A stretch of 64,000 nucleotides of DNA, taken from NCBI GenBank assembly GCA_963775125.1, contig CAVZHQ010000007.1, forward strand, positions 124,001 to 188,000. Reading direction: 5' to 3'. Numbering within the stretch: the stretch's first letter is position 1; every line of letters begins with the position of its first letter. This document shows positions 47,910 to 56,643 of this stretch, piece by piece. The notes beneath the pieces are model-generated. The model searched no databases and was not told where the DNA came from. It saw nothing but the letters and a program-made list of their open reading frames with translations. This stretch comes from JAHECQ01 sp963775125. GTDB taxonomy: Bacteria > Actinomycetota > Acidimicrobiia > Acidimicrobiales > SZUA-35. The position numbers and the translations under genes are program-made.

Positions 47910-48020
47910 TGGTCTTGGGGTTGCGGGGGTCAGGGACGGTGGCTAGTGTCTTGTGGCGAAAGTCACAGACATGAGGCTGATCCGTGAGCGCAGCCCCGCA
48001 GTAGACCAGCAAAGGAAGTC

Positions 48021-49793
48021 ATGTCGGTCACTCCTTGGATCGTCTCGAGCCAGCCCAGCAGCCGCTTCCCGGTGTGGACCCGGGCCAACGTCGGTGAGGT
48101 GTTCCCCGACCCCGTCGGTCCGCTCAGCTTCCAGCTCATGATGTGGGACGGCGCCGAACTCGGTTGGCGCGACGCTTGGGAAAAGATCGGAGCGTTCGAC
48201 CACGCCGAGTTCAATCCCGATGACTTCGAGGTCATCGGGATCTTCGGCGGCTACTGCTACCTCAACGCCTCGGTCTGGCGGGTCTTCGGCGAGCGCACCC
48301 CGGGCCTTTCGGCCGACATGATCGACGGCTTGTTCTTCGGCAGCCAACCGGGGATCCCTCCCTACGAGCTGATGGACGGCGACATCTCCGAGCACCACAG
48401 CGCCCAGATCGGCGAGACGCTCGGCTGGGTCATGAGTACCGACCGGCTCGACGAGGTTCACGCCGACAAGGAGTGGGTCGACGGCCTGCAATCACGCCGG
48501 CCCGATTTCGAGGCGATGTCGAACGACGAACTTTGGGCGTACACCAAACGGGTCATGTTGGCCGGTGACGACAAGGTGCACAGCTTCCGGTACTTCTTCA
48601 AGCAGCATCTGTGGATCACGATGCTGTCGTCGGTTCCGCCGGGAGCGCTCGAACAGATCTGCGCTGCGGTCGGCCGGCCAGGCGATGTGCTCAAGCTCCA
48701 GGCCGGGTTGGGCGACGTCGAATCGGCGGCACCCAGCTACGCCATGTGGAAGATCGGTCGCCTCATCCGCGGTTCTACCTCGCTCACCGCAGCGTTCGAC
48801 CAGGGGGTCGACGGGGTGCTGGAACGAACGGGCGCCGCCGCTTCGGAAGGCGATGCGGACGCGGTTGCGTTCGGTTCGGCATGGGACGCGTTCATCGGAG
48901 AGTTCGGCGCACGCGGTCCCAACGAGTGGGAGATGCGGATGGACACGTGGGAGACCAAACCCGCGCTGGCCTTGGCCGCCATCGAGCGCATGCGCTTCTC
49001 GCCCGACGAAGCGGACCCGACGGCGAGCAATGTCGAACGGGCCGCCGAGCGTGAACGCACGCGTGACGAGATCGCCGCGATGCTCGCCGGCGATCCCGCC
49101 ACCCAGGGCCTGTTCCTCGCGGCGTGCCAGGCCGCAGTGCTGTTCAACCAGGGCCGTGAGCGAACCAAGACCAACGCGATCAGGATCATCCACGAGGGCG
49201 CGCGGTTGCCGATGATGGTCATCGGCCGGCGCATGACTGCGGCCGGACACCTCGTCGAACCCAACGACTTCGGTCTGATCAAGGAGGACGAATTCGATCA
49301 GTTCCTCGCCGATCCCGCGTCGTTCGGCGCCGTCGTGGCCGAGCGTCGGGCCCTCTACGACCTGTACTCGTCGTTGCAGGAGCCGTTCGTCTTCGGCGGA
49401 ACCCAACCCGAGGCCGACGGATGGGCCAGCAAGGGTGGCTACGACGTGGCTGTTGCGGCCGTGGGTGACGTGTTACAGGGGGTGCAAGGTTGCACTGGCG
49501 TCGTCGTCGGCCGGGCCCGGGTGATCATGTCCCCGCTCGACCCCACCGCGCTCGATCCGGGCGACATCCTCGTCGCTCCGCTCACCGACCCGTCGTGGAC
49601 GCCGTTGTTCGTCTCGGCCGGGGGAGTGGTGGTCAACGTCGGTGCACCACAGAGCCACGCCATGATCGTCAGCCGCGAGCTTGGTATCCCTTGCGTCCCG
49701 AGTGTCACCGACGCCACCCGACGCATCCCCAACGGCTCGTTGATCGAGGTGAACGGCGACGCCGGCACCGTCACGATCCTGGGCTTGGGGTAG
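48021..49793 (+). CDS. PEP-utiliser-like swivel protein 3
   Basis: The 590-residue intact protein starts with WTRANVGEVFPDPVGPLSFQL, very like the antibiotic-binding domain of rifampin phosphotransferase, and ends with a swivel domain (GDILVAPLTDPSWTPLFVSAGG, SHAMIVSRELGIPCVPSV) whose His matches the phosphocarrier. The N-terminal ATP-binding domain of that enzyme is absent. A P450 gene begins 8 bases after the stop, so swivel protein and P450 form an operon. Swivel proteins 1 and 3 are the more alike of the three. Confidence 0.8.
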   Translation: MSVTPWIVSSQPSSRFPVWTRANVGEVFPDPVGPLSFQLMMWDGAELGWRDAWEKIGAFDHAEFNPDDFEVIGIFGGYCYLNASVWRVFGERTPGLSADMIDGLFFGSQPGIPPYELMDGDISEHHSAQIGETLGWVMSTDRLDEVHADKEWVDGLQSRRPDFEAMSNDELWAYTKRVMLAGDDKVHSFRYFFKQHLWITMLSSVPPGALEQICAAVGRPGDVLKLQAGLGDVESAAPSYAMWKIGRLIRGSTSLTAAFDQGVDGVLERTGAAASEGDADAVAFGSAWDAFIGEFGARGPNEWEMRMDTWETKPALALAAIERMRFSPDEADPTASNVERAAERERTRDEIAAMLAGDPATQGLFLAACQAAVLFNQGRERTKTNAIRIIHEGARLPMMVIGRRMTAAGHLVEPNDFGLIKEDEFDQFLADPASFGAVVAERRALYDLYSSLQEPFVFGGTQPEADGWASKGGYDVAVAAVGDVLQGVQGCTGVVVGRARVIMSPLDPTALDPGDILVAPLTDPSWTPLFVSAGGVVVNVGAPQSHAMIVSRELGIPCVPSVTDATRRIPNGSLIEVNGDAGTVTILGLG

Positions 49794-49801
49794 TTTCGGC
49801 C

Positions 49802-51037
49802 ATGGCTTACACCGAAGCATCGGACACCTCGCGACCGGTCACCGACTGGGTCAACGACTGGGACTGGCTCGACGACCAGTGGGGCGTGAACGCCATCGAC
49901 ATCTGGAACGAGGTGCGGGCGCAGTGTCCGGTGGCGATGACCGAGCGCTACGGCCGGGCGTTCATGCCGGTCACCATGGACGCGGTGCAACAGGTGGCCC
50001 ACGACACCGCCAACTTCTCCTCCGAATGGGTGTCGGTGGCCCGCCCCGATGCCCCCCGGACGCCAAGCCCGCCCATCACGTCCGACCCTCCCGAACATCA
50101 CGAGCACCGACGCATCCTGCTGCCGTCGTTCAGTCCGAAGAAGATCGCGTTGATGGAGGACGACCTGCGGCAGTACTGCCGGGACCTCATCGCCGACGTC
50201 CAGGCCGGCGGCTCGGCCACGGCGGACGCGGCTGCGCAGTACTCCCAGCACATTCCGGTCCACGGCATCTGCCGGTTGCTGGGCACTCCCGAATCCGACG
50301 CCGACCTGTTCCGGGACTGGATCTACCGCAACTTCCAGCTGGCGCCGCGCGACAACAACGTACGGGTGCAGCTCAACGCCGAGATGTCGGCCTACGTCTA
50401 CGAGCAGTTGGCCGAACGCCTCCGAGAACCGGCCGACGACCTGCTCACCCTGATCGCCCACGCCGAGATCGACGGCGAGCCCATTCCCGAAGAACTCAAG
50501 TGGGGCTACGTTCGCCTCCTCATCCTGGCCGGCATCGACACGACCTGGAGCTCGATCGGCTCGGGCCTCTGGCACTTTGCCCAACACCCCGAACAGGTGG
50601 CCCGGTTGGTGGCGGTGCCCGACGACGACCCGTTGTGGATGACCGCCATCGAGGAGGTGCTGCGGTACTACGCGCCCGTCACGATGGGCCGCAAAGTTAT
50701 CGGCGACACCGAGGTCGCCGGCTGCCCGGTGCACGCCGGCGATCAGATGCTGCTCACGTTCCCCGCCGCCAATCACGACCCAGCGGCCTTCGACGATCCC
50801 GAAGAGTTCCAACTCGACCGCCAGAAGAACCGGCACATCGCCTTCGGGCTCGGCATCCACCGGTGCCTCGGTTCGAACCTGGCCCGCCTCGAGCTCACCG
50901 TCGCCATCCAGGAATGGCTGCGGGCGTTCCCCACCTTCACCCTCGACACCAGTCGGGAGACGACGTGGGCCAACGGCCAGGTCCGCGGCCCCCGCAACAT
51001 CCCCGTCCTCCTCACCAACCCCGCATCGGGAGTGTGA
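49802..51037 (+). CDS. Cytochrome P450, copy 1
   Basis: The 411-residue P450 has an I-helix AGIDTT (oxygen-activation Thr present), a K-helix EEVLRYYAP and a haem loop FGLGIHRCLGSNLAR with Cys near 354. The N-terminus is soluble, typical of bacterial class I enzymes needing a ferredoxin and reductase; neither gene is in the window. Its 3' end is unusual: the last codons ASGV and the TGA lie within palindrome C4, so the repeat supplies the end of the protein. The preceding swivel protein suggests linked modification of the same substrate (inference). Confidence 0.85.
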   Translation: MAYTEASDTSRPVTDWVNDWDWLDDQWGVNAIDIWNEVRAQCPVAMTERYGRAFMPVTMDAVQQVAHDTANFSSEWVSVARPDAPRTPSPPITSDPPEHHEHRRILLPSFSPKKIALMEDDLRQYCRDLIADVQAGGSATADAAAQYSQHIPVHGICRLLGTPESDADLFRDWIYRNFQLAPRDNNVRVQLNAEMSAYVYEQLAERLREPADDLLTLIAHAEIDGEPIPEELKWGYVRLLILAGIDTTWSSIGSGLWHFAQHPEQVARLVAVPDDDPLWMTAIEEVLRYYAPVTMGRKVIGDTEVAGCPVHAGDQMLLTFPAANHDPAAFDDPEEFQLDRQKNRHIAFGLGIHRCLGSNLARLELTVAIQEWLRAFPTFTLDTSRETTWANGQVRGPRNIPVLLTNPASGV

Positions 51038-51073
51038 GAGTGCCGTTTTCGGCACCCACGCACTCCCAATCCG
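51023..51073. repeat. Palindrome C4, overlapping the end of P450 copy 1
   Basis: GCATCGGGAGTG (51023-51034) faces CACTCCCAATCCG (51061-51073), around a hairpin GTGCCGTTTTCGGCAC. The right arm has lost the GATGC end. The left arm encodes the last residues of P450 copy 1. Confidence 0.85.
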
Positions 51074-51121
51074 AACCCCAGCCGAGGCGGCTGGGAGCGG
51101 TTGGTCACCTAGGCTCGGACG

Positions 51122-51943
51122 ATGCCTGAGGGTGACACGCTACGAGCGGCCGAGGCGTCGGTTGCGCCCCTCCTCGAAGGGCGGCCGCTCACCGAGGTCT
51201 GGTTCCGCAAGATCCGCGGCCACCCGCTACGGGTCGGCGATGTCGTGACCCGGGTGGAGGCCGTCGGCAAGTACCTCACGATCGAGGTGGCTCGGGGACT
51301 GGTGCTCGACACCCACCTCGGCATGAGCGGCTCGTGGCGTGCCTTCGAGGCGAGCCCGGACGCCGGTACCGCCGAGCCGTGGCGACGCAACCCGAAGCTG
51401 CGGGTGCTGTTGGGGACCGAGGCCGGATACGCGGTGTGCTTCGCGGTGCCGACCATCGAGACCCATGTGGTGGCGGCGAACACCAGCCCGGTCCACCGGC
51501 TCGGCCCCGACCTGGCCCGGCCCGAGGCCGACTTGGACGAGATCGTCGAGCGGACGCGGACGCGAGGATCGGCGTTGGTGCTGGCCGAGGCGCTCCTCCA
51601 CCAGCAGATCGCCGCCGGCGTGGGCAACGTCTACAAGAGCGAGGCGCTGTTCGTTGCCGGTCTCCCTCCCTTCAAAGCGGTGGCTGAGACCGACGATGCC
51701 GAACTCCGATCGATGTGGTCGATCGCCAAACAGCTGCTGATCGGCAACGTCACCGGTTTCGGCACGTCCGAGCGGACGATCGGGCATCGTCGAGTCACCA
51801 CGGCCCGGGGCACGGCGGGAACCACGTACGTGTACGGCCGGCATCGGCTGGGCTGCAGGGTCTGCGACAACGCCATCCTGTTCTCACCCGCCGGCCATCG
51901 CACGGCTCGGTCCACCTACTGGTGCGCGGGATGCCAGCGATGA
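51122..51943 (+). CDS. nei: Fpg/Nei-family DNA glycosylase (endonuclease VIII-like)
   Basis: The 273-residue protein begins MPEGDTL, giving the Pro2 nucleophile and Glu3 of the Fpg/Nei family. It has the helix-two-turn-helix LLHQQIAAGVGNVYKSEALFV and a C-terminal zinc finger with CRVCDN and YWCAGCQR. The GDTL start fits Nei rather than Fpg. It excises oxidised pyrimidines and nicks the abasic site. The TGA overlaps the ATG of the GNAT gene. The symbol is by similarity; a Nei2-like paralogue is possible. Confidence 0.85.
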   Translation: MPEGDTLRAAEASVAPLLEGRPLTEVWFRKIRGHPLRVGDVVTRVEAVGKYLTIEVARGLVLDTHLGMSGSWRAFEASPDAGTAEPWRRNPKLRVLLGTEAGYAVCFAVPTIETHVVAANTSPVHRLGPDLARPEADLDEIVERTRTRGSALVLAEALLHQQIAAGVGNVYKSEALFVAGLPPFKAVAETDDAELRSMWSIAKQLLIGNVTGFGTSERTIGHRRVTTARGTAGTTYVYGRHRLGCRVCDNAILFSPAGHRTARSTYWCAGCQR

Positions 51944-52899
51944 TCACGTTGCGACCGTTCGAGGCAGCGGACGCCGACGCCGTACTGCGGGCCCATCGAC
52001 GCGCCGAGGCGTTCGACGGGGTGCCGCGTGTCTTCGAAGCCGACGAGTTGAGCGAGGAGCTCGATGACGACTCGGTCCGCTTGGACACCGATACTCGGGT
52101 GGCCCGGTGGGACGACGAGGTCGTGGGTTACGCCCACACCATGTTCCTCCCCAGCGACGTCAAGGAGGTTCGCTGCTATCTCTTCGGCCAGGTCGACCCC
52201 GCCTTCCGCGGCCGCGGCGTCGGGACCGAACTGTTGCGCTGGGCGCGGGCTCGGGGGACCGAGCAGCTCCGTGCCGCCGGCGGATCACTGCCCAAGTACC
52301 TGCGGGTGATGGCCATGGAGGGCAACGCTGCCGCCCACGAACTCTTGGGGGCAGAGGGCTTCGCGGTGGTGCGGTACATGGACGAGTTGTTGCGTCCGCT
52401 CGTCGACCTGCCGGTTCCCGAGGTGCCAGATGGCCTCCGGATCTTGCCCTGGCCGAGCGGTCGTGACGACGAGATCCGTAAGGTCAAGGACGAAGCCTTC
52501 GCCGATCATTGGGGCAGCTCGCCCGAGACTCTCGAGTCGTGGGAGCGCCGGCTCCACGGCTACGGATCGCGCCTCGACCTGTCGTTCGTTGCGGTCGATG
52601 GAGAGGATCGGGTGGTCGCGCACTGCCTGAACTGTCGCTACGAATCCGACGACGAGCTCCTCGGGCGGCGAGACGCGTGGATCGACAACCTCGGGACGCT
52701 CCGTGCTTGGCGTGGCCGAGGGGTTGCGTCGGCCCTCATCGCCCACTCTCTCCACGCCTTCCACGCCGCCGGGTGCACCCACGCCTCGATCGAGGTCGAC
52801 AGCGACAATCCCACTGGAGCGGCGCGCCTGTATCGAGCCCTGGGCTTCGAACCGCAGCACCGGTGGGTCGTCCGCCAGATCGAGATCGACCCGGCCTGA
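51940..52899 (+). CDS. Tandem GNAT-domain acetyltransferase (MshD-like layout)
   Basis: The 319-residue protein has two GNAT folds. The first has the acetyl-CoA loop VDPAFRGRGVGTELLRWARARG (about residues 83-104); the second has LGTLRAWRGRGVASALIAHSLHAF and ends ARLYRALGFEPQHRWVVRQI. The double layout resembles mycothiol synthase MshD, but sequence alone cannot assign that substrate. The ATG at 51940 overlaps the stop of the glycosylase gene (ATGA). The product could acetylate an amine or antibiotic. Confidence 0.75.
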   Translation: MITLRPFEAADADAVLRAHRRAEAFDGVPRVFEADELSEELDDDSVRLDTDTRVARWDDEVVGYAHTMFLPSDVKEVRCYLFGQVDPAFRGRGVGTELLRWARARGTEQLRAAGGSLPKYLRVMAMEGNAAAHELLGAEGFAVVRYMDELLRPLVDLPVPEVPDGLRILPWPSGRDDEIRKVKDEAFADHWGSSPETLESWERRLHGYGSRLDLSFVAVDGEDRVVAHCLNCRYESDDELLGRRDAWIDNLGTLRAWRGRGVASALIAHSLHAFHAAGCTHASIEVDSDNPTGAARLYRALGFEPQHRWVVRQIEIDPA

Positions 52900-52923
52900 G
52901 CCGGGGTGCCAGGTGTCCGGTGG

Positions 52924-53685
52924 TCAGCCGAAGTTCATGGCTCCGGGCATGCCGCCGTCGACGACGATGGTCTGGCCCGAGATGGTGTCGGCTTGGCACA
53001 ACATGACGGTGGCCGCAGCGATGTCGACCGCGGAGCCGACCTTGCCCAACACAGCTTGACGGCGGGCTCCGTCGGCCACCGCCTCGGGCAGACGGTTGGC
53101 CATGCGGGTGCCTTCGACCAGACCGGGCGCCACGCAGTTGACCGACACGTTCGGTGCCATCGCCACCGCCAGGCAGTGGGTCAGGTGGATGAGTGCGGCC
53201 TTGCTGCACGAGTAGGCGATGCTGCTCGAACCCGGCATCAGGCCGCCGACCGATGCGATGTTGACGATCCGGCCGCCCTCGCCGGCCGCCAGCTCGGGCT
53301 GAAGCTCCCGGGCCAACAGGTACGGGCCTCGCACGTTCGTCTCCTGCACCCGGTCCCAGGTGGCTGCGTCGAGCTCGGTCAGGTTGGGGAACGGGATGCC
53401 GATGTTCCACGCTGCGTTGTTGACCAGGATGTCGCAGCCCCCGAATGCGGCCCGCAGTTCGGCGGCCGCTGCCAGGATGGAGGCCTCGTCCCGCTGGTCG
53501 AGATGGATGGCCACCGCCCGACGCCCAGTCGCGGTCACCCGGGCCACGGATGCCTCGGCCGCCTCGATGTTCCCGACATAGGTCAGCGCCACATCTGCCC
53601 CTGCGGCAGCGAGTGCGTCACAGATCGCCCCGCCGATGTCCCCCGACCCTCCCGTGACCAGTGCGATCTTTCCGTGCAAATCCAT
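52924..53685 (-). CDS. Short-chain dehydrogenase/reductase, copy 1
   Basis: This SDR of 253 residues has TGGSGDIGGAICDALAAAG (nucleotide loop), ILVNNAAWN, the catalytic Ser in ASVGG and the YSCSKAALIH Tyr/Lys pair, and ends VDGGMPGAMNFG. It uses NAD(P)H; the substrate is unknown. The ATG at 53685 has GGGGGAAC upstream. The luciferase-like gene is upstream on the same strand with element B2 in the 185-base gap, so they may be separate transcripts. Confidence 0.85.
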   Translation of the reverse strand: MDLHGKIALVTGGSGDIGGAICDALAAAGADVALTYVGNIEAAEASVARVTATGRRAVAIHLDQRDEASILAAAAELRAAFGGCDILVNNAAWNIGIPFPNLTELDAATWDRVQETNVRGPYLLARELQPELAAGEGGRIVNIASVGGLMPGSSSIAYSCSKAALIHLTHCLAVAMAPNVSVNCVAPGLVEGTRMANRLPEAVADGARRQAVLGKVGSAVDIAAATVMLCQADTISGQTIVVDGGMPGAMNFG

Positions 53686-53741
53686 TGTTCCCCCTTGTTG
53701 TTCGTCGCTTGTCGTGTCTGGAGCCGTCGGCAACGGACCGT

Positions 53742-53848
53742 GTTCTGCAAGCCGGAGACCCCTGACCCTCGTTCTGCAAGCCCCGAACCCCCGCCTGGGG
53801 GCCGCAGAGCTTGCAGAACGGGGCTGCGGGGTGTGGGCCTTGCAGAAT
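53742..53848. repeat. Repeat B2 (nested GTTCTGCAAG / CTTGCAGAAC arms)
   Basis: Left arms GTTCTGCAAG lie at 53742-53751 and 53771-53780; right arms lie at 53810-53819 (CTTGCAGAAC) and 53839-53848 (CTTGCAGAAT). The inner part holds CCCCCGCCTGGGGG, a hairpin of its own. It lies between two minus-strand genes. Confidence 0.85.
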
Positions 53849-53870
53849 GGCTGGGTTCTCGCCCGGCCGG

Positions 53871-55082
53871 TCAGCTCTTGATGTAGAAGGCTTCGCGCTC
53901 CTGGGACGGGGGGACGATGGGAATCTCGTCGTCGGTGAGGGGTTTCATGTACTGCTTGCGGGCCAGCGCGGCCTCGATGTACGGCGCCAGGGCGGCGTCT
54001 TTTGCGGCCTGGCGTTCGGCCTTGTCGGCGGTGAAGTGGGGGAGGACCTCGTCGCCGAAGATCTGCAGGCTCTCGCAGATGTGCTCGTGGCGATTCTTGC
54101 CGCCCTGTTGGAGGAAGATGATCTGATCGACACCGGCGTCCTGGAACTGGCTGACCAGCTCTCGGTAGTTCTCGGGGGTACCGATGCCGGGAGCGGCCAA
54201 TGACGGCAGGTCGGGACCGCGCAGCTCCTCGTACTCTTCCCACAGGCGGCTGCGGCCGGGCCGGGTCTCGTTGGCGACGAGGGCGTTCACCGCGTAGCGG
54301 AAGAACTGGAAGCCATCGATGCCGCGGCGCTGGGCCTCGTCGGCGTCGTGATGGATCGAGAAGCCGGCGACCATGGCGATGTTGGCGTTGACCGTGTGGC
54401 CGAGCGGCACGCACTCCTCGCTCTTGATGATGTCGTAGTAGGCCTCGGCCCACTTCCGGGCGTCGTCGGGATCGAGGAAGCTGAAGGCCAACGCGCCCAG
54501 ACCGTTTCGAGCCGCGATCTCGATGGTCTTGCGGTTGGTGCATGCCATCCACATCGGCGGGTGCGGCTTCTGCAACGGCTTGGGCACGACGTTGCGGCAC
54601 GGCATCGAGAAGTTCTCGCTCTCGAAGCCGGGGTAGGGCTCCATGACCATCATGTTGGCCACCTGCTCGGCCGCTTCGAGGGCGATCGCCTGCTTGCGGC
54701 GGGCGTCGATGTTGTAGCCGCGCAGTTCGAGGCGGGTGGCGCCTTCGCCGATGCCGAACTCGGCCCGTCCGCCCGAGACCAGGTCGAGCATGGCGACCGC
54801 CTCGGCGGTGCGCGACGGATGGTTGTAGTTGGGGATGACCTGGCGGATGCCGAAACCGATACGGATCTGCTTGGTCTTGGCCGCCAACGACGCCAGGAAC
54901 ACCTCGGACGCCGAGCAGTGCGAGTACTCCTCGAGGAAGTGGTGTTCGACGGCCCACGCATGGTCGAGCCCGATCTCGTCGGCCAGCACCACCTGCTCGG
55001 TCGCCTCCTGGATGCACCGGAGTTCGCTCTCGGCGTCCCACGGCTTGGGGATCTGCAGCTCGTACAACATGCCAAACTTCAT
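53871..55082 (-). CDS. LLM-class (luciferase-like) flavin monooxygenase
   Basis: The 403-residue intact protein has the luciferase-like TIM barrel: MKFGMLYELQIPKPW, HAWAVEHHFLEEYSHCSASEVFL, RIRIGFGIRQVIPNYNHP-type and GGRAEFGIGEGATRLELRGYNID segments. The first HHFLEEYSHCSA block is typical of long-chain flavin monooxygenases of the bacterial luciferase family. The substrate and F420 or FMN preference are not evident. It is divergent from P450 copy 2; palindrome D1 lies between the two starts. Confidence 0.8.
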   Translation of the reverse strand: MKFGMLYELQIPKPWDAESELRCIQEATEQVVLADEIGLDHAWAVEHHFLEEYSHCSASEVFLASLAAKTKQIRIGFGIRQVIPNYNHPSRTAEAVAMLDLVSGGRAEFGIGEGATRLELRGYNIDARRKQAIALEAAEQVANMMVMEPYPGFESENFSMPCRNVVPKPLQKPHPPMWMACTNRKTIEIAARNGLGALAFSFLDPDDARKWAEAYYDIIKSEECVPLGHTVNANIAMVAGFSIHHDADEAQRRGIDGFQFFRYAVNALVANETRPGRSRLWEEYEELRGPDLPSLAAPGIGTPENYRELVSQFQDAGVDQIIFLQQGGKNRHEHICESLQIFGDEVLPHFTADKAERQAAKDAALAPYIEAALARKQYMKPLTDDEIPIVPPSQEREAFYIKS

Positions 55083-55109
55083 CGTTCGGTCCTCTCGGTC
55101 GCGATCCAC

Positions 55110-55168
55110 CCAGCGTTCTGTGCAGCCTTTCCCACGTCAGGCGTGGGTCACGCTGCACAGAACGCTGG
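55110..55168. repeat. Palindrome D1 between divergent oxygenase genes
   Basis: CCAGCGTTCTGTGCAG (55110-55125) and CTGCACAGAACGCTGG (55153-55168) are a perfect 16-bp inverted repeat. Inside is CCCACG-TCAGG-CGTGGG. Its apex matches D2 at 59.6 kb. It lies 28 bases from the luciferase-like start and 65 bases from the P450 start, so it may regulate both. Confidence 0.9.
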
Positions 55169-55232
55169 TTTCGATGATCGAGAAGCTAATCGAGTACGGT
55201 TGCGGTATCGAAATCGATCTGGGAGTACCGCG

Positions 55233-56549
55233 ATGACCGACCTCGCCTCGAAGACCCTCACGCCCGACGACCTGGCCACCATCGACATCCACTCGGTACG
55301 CAAGTACGAGACCGAGGGCTATCCGTGGGCCGAGTTCGACCTGCTGCGAGACCACGCGCCGGTGTTCTGGTACGAGCGCGACGACATCGAACCGTTCTGG
55401 GCCATCACCCGCTACGAGGACGTGAAGGCCATCGGCGCCGACGACTCCACGTTCGTCAACGGCGGCGGGCGGCTGCGGCTGGCCACCAAGCACCACGACG
55501 AGCGCATGTGGACGGTGAAAGCCAAGCGGGACGAACGCTACGGCTGGGACCCCGCCGAGCCCTTCGACATGGTCTACTTCGATGATCCTCGCCACACCGA
55601 GTTCCGTCTGCTGGTTGCCCGTTCGTTCACCCCGGCCCAGTGTCGACGCATCGCAGGGTCACTCGAAGAATTGGCGGCCCGCTTCGTCGACGGCTTCGAG
55701 ACGAAGCTCCTGGCCGAGGGTCGGGCCGATGTCGTGAACGACCTCGCTGTCGGGTTGCCGCTGGCCACCATCTGTGAGCTGATGGGCGTACCCGTCGACG
55801 ACTGGGCCGACATCCACCGGTGGACCGATTCGCAGTTCGACACCCCGTCGATGGAGTGGGCCCTTCCGGGCGAGACCCGTGCCGACATGCGTCGCCGCCT
55901 TCGCGTCGAGTACTTCGAGTACCTCGACAACCTCATCGCCGAGAAGCGCATCGCACCGGGAGCCGACCTCATCTCCAGCCTGGTCCAGGCCGAACTGGCC
56001 AGCGGGCCGCTGACCCAGCAGCAGTTGCACGGCTATCTGTCGCTGCTCATCGCCGCCGGGAACGAAACCACCCGCAACGCCACGAGCCGCGGGATCGTGA
56101 CGCTTCTCGAGCATCCCGACGAGTTGGCGAAGCTGCTGGCCGAGCCCGAGAAGTACAACGAGACCGCGGTCGAAGAGATCGTCCGGTGGACCAGCCCGGT
56201 CATCCAGTTCGCGCGGGTCGCAACGCGAGATGTCGAGCTGCACGGCCAGACCATCAAAGCGGGCGACAGCGTGGGGCTGTGGTACGGATCGGCCAACCGG
56301 GACGAGCGTCAGTTCGTCGACCCGTACCGGTTCGATGTGGGCCGCAATCCCAACTATCACGTCGGGTTCGGGCACGGCGCCCACTTCTGCCTTGGCGCAA
56401 ACCTCGCCCGCTGGGAGCTGCGAGCCATGTTCCGTGAGCTGGGCAAGCGCGACATCCTCGGGCGCATCGAACTCGAGGACAAGGGCGAGTGGATGACCGA
56501 CCTGCACGTCGGCACCCTCACCTCGCAAATGGTCCGCTTGGTGGACTGA
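55233..56549 (+). CDS. Cytochrome P450, copy 2
   Basis: The 438-residue P450 has an I-helix AAGNETTRNATS, an EEIVRWTSPVIQF K-helix and a haem loop FGHGAHFCLGANLAR with Cys near 386. The pattern AGNETT with GAHFCLGANLAR is frequent in the actinobacterial CYP125/CYP142-like or CYP187-type groups linked to sterol, terpene or fatty acid oxidation, but no firm family name is given. ATG 55233 follows GGGAG. The metzincin gene follows 94 bases later on the same strand. Confidence 0.85.
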   Translation: MTDLASKTLTPDDLATIDIHSVRKYETEGYPWAEFDLLRDHAPVFWYERDDIEPFWAITRYEDVKAIGADDSTFVNGGGRLRLATKHHDERMWTVKAKRDERYGWDPAEPFDMVYFDDPRHTEFRLLVARSFTPAQCRRIAGSLEELAARFVDGFETKLLAEGRADVVNDLAVGLPLATICELMGVPVDDWADIHRWTDSQFDTPSMEWALPGETRADMRRRLRVEYFEYLDNLIAEKRIAPGADLISSLVQAELASGPLTQQQLHGYLSLLIAAGNETTRNATSRGIVTLLEHPDELAKLLAEPEKYNETAVEEIVRWTSPVIQFARVATRDVELHGQTIKAGDSVGLWYGSANRDERQFVDPYRFDVGRNPNYHVGFGHGAHFCLGANLARWELRAMFRELGKRDILGRIELEDKGEWMTDLHVGTLTSQMVRLVD

Positions 56550-56643
56550 AGTCCCCGGTCGAACGCCGGCCGCCGGCTCACGAAGATTCCTACAGTTCCA
56601 CCGTTGATTGTGCCGATGACTCCTCTCGAACGGAGGAGTCTGG

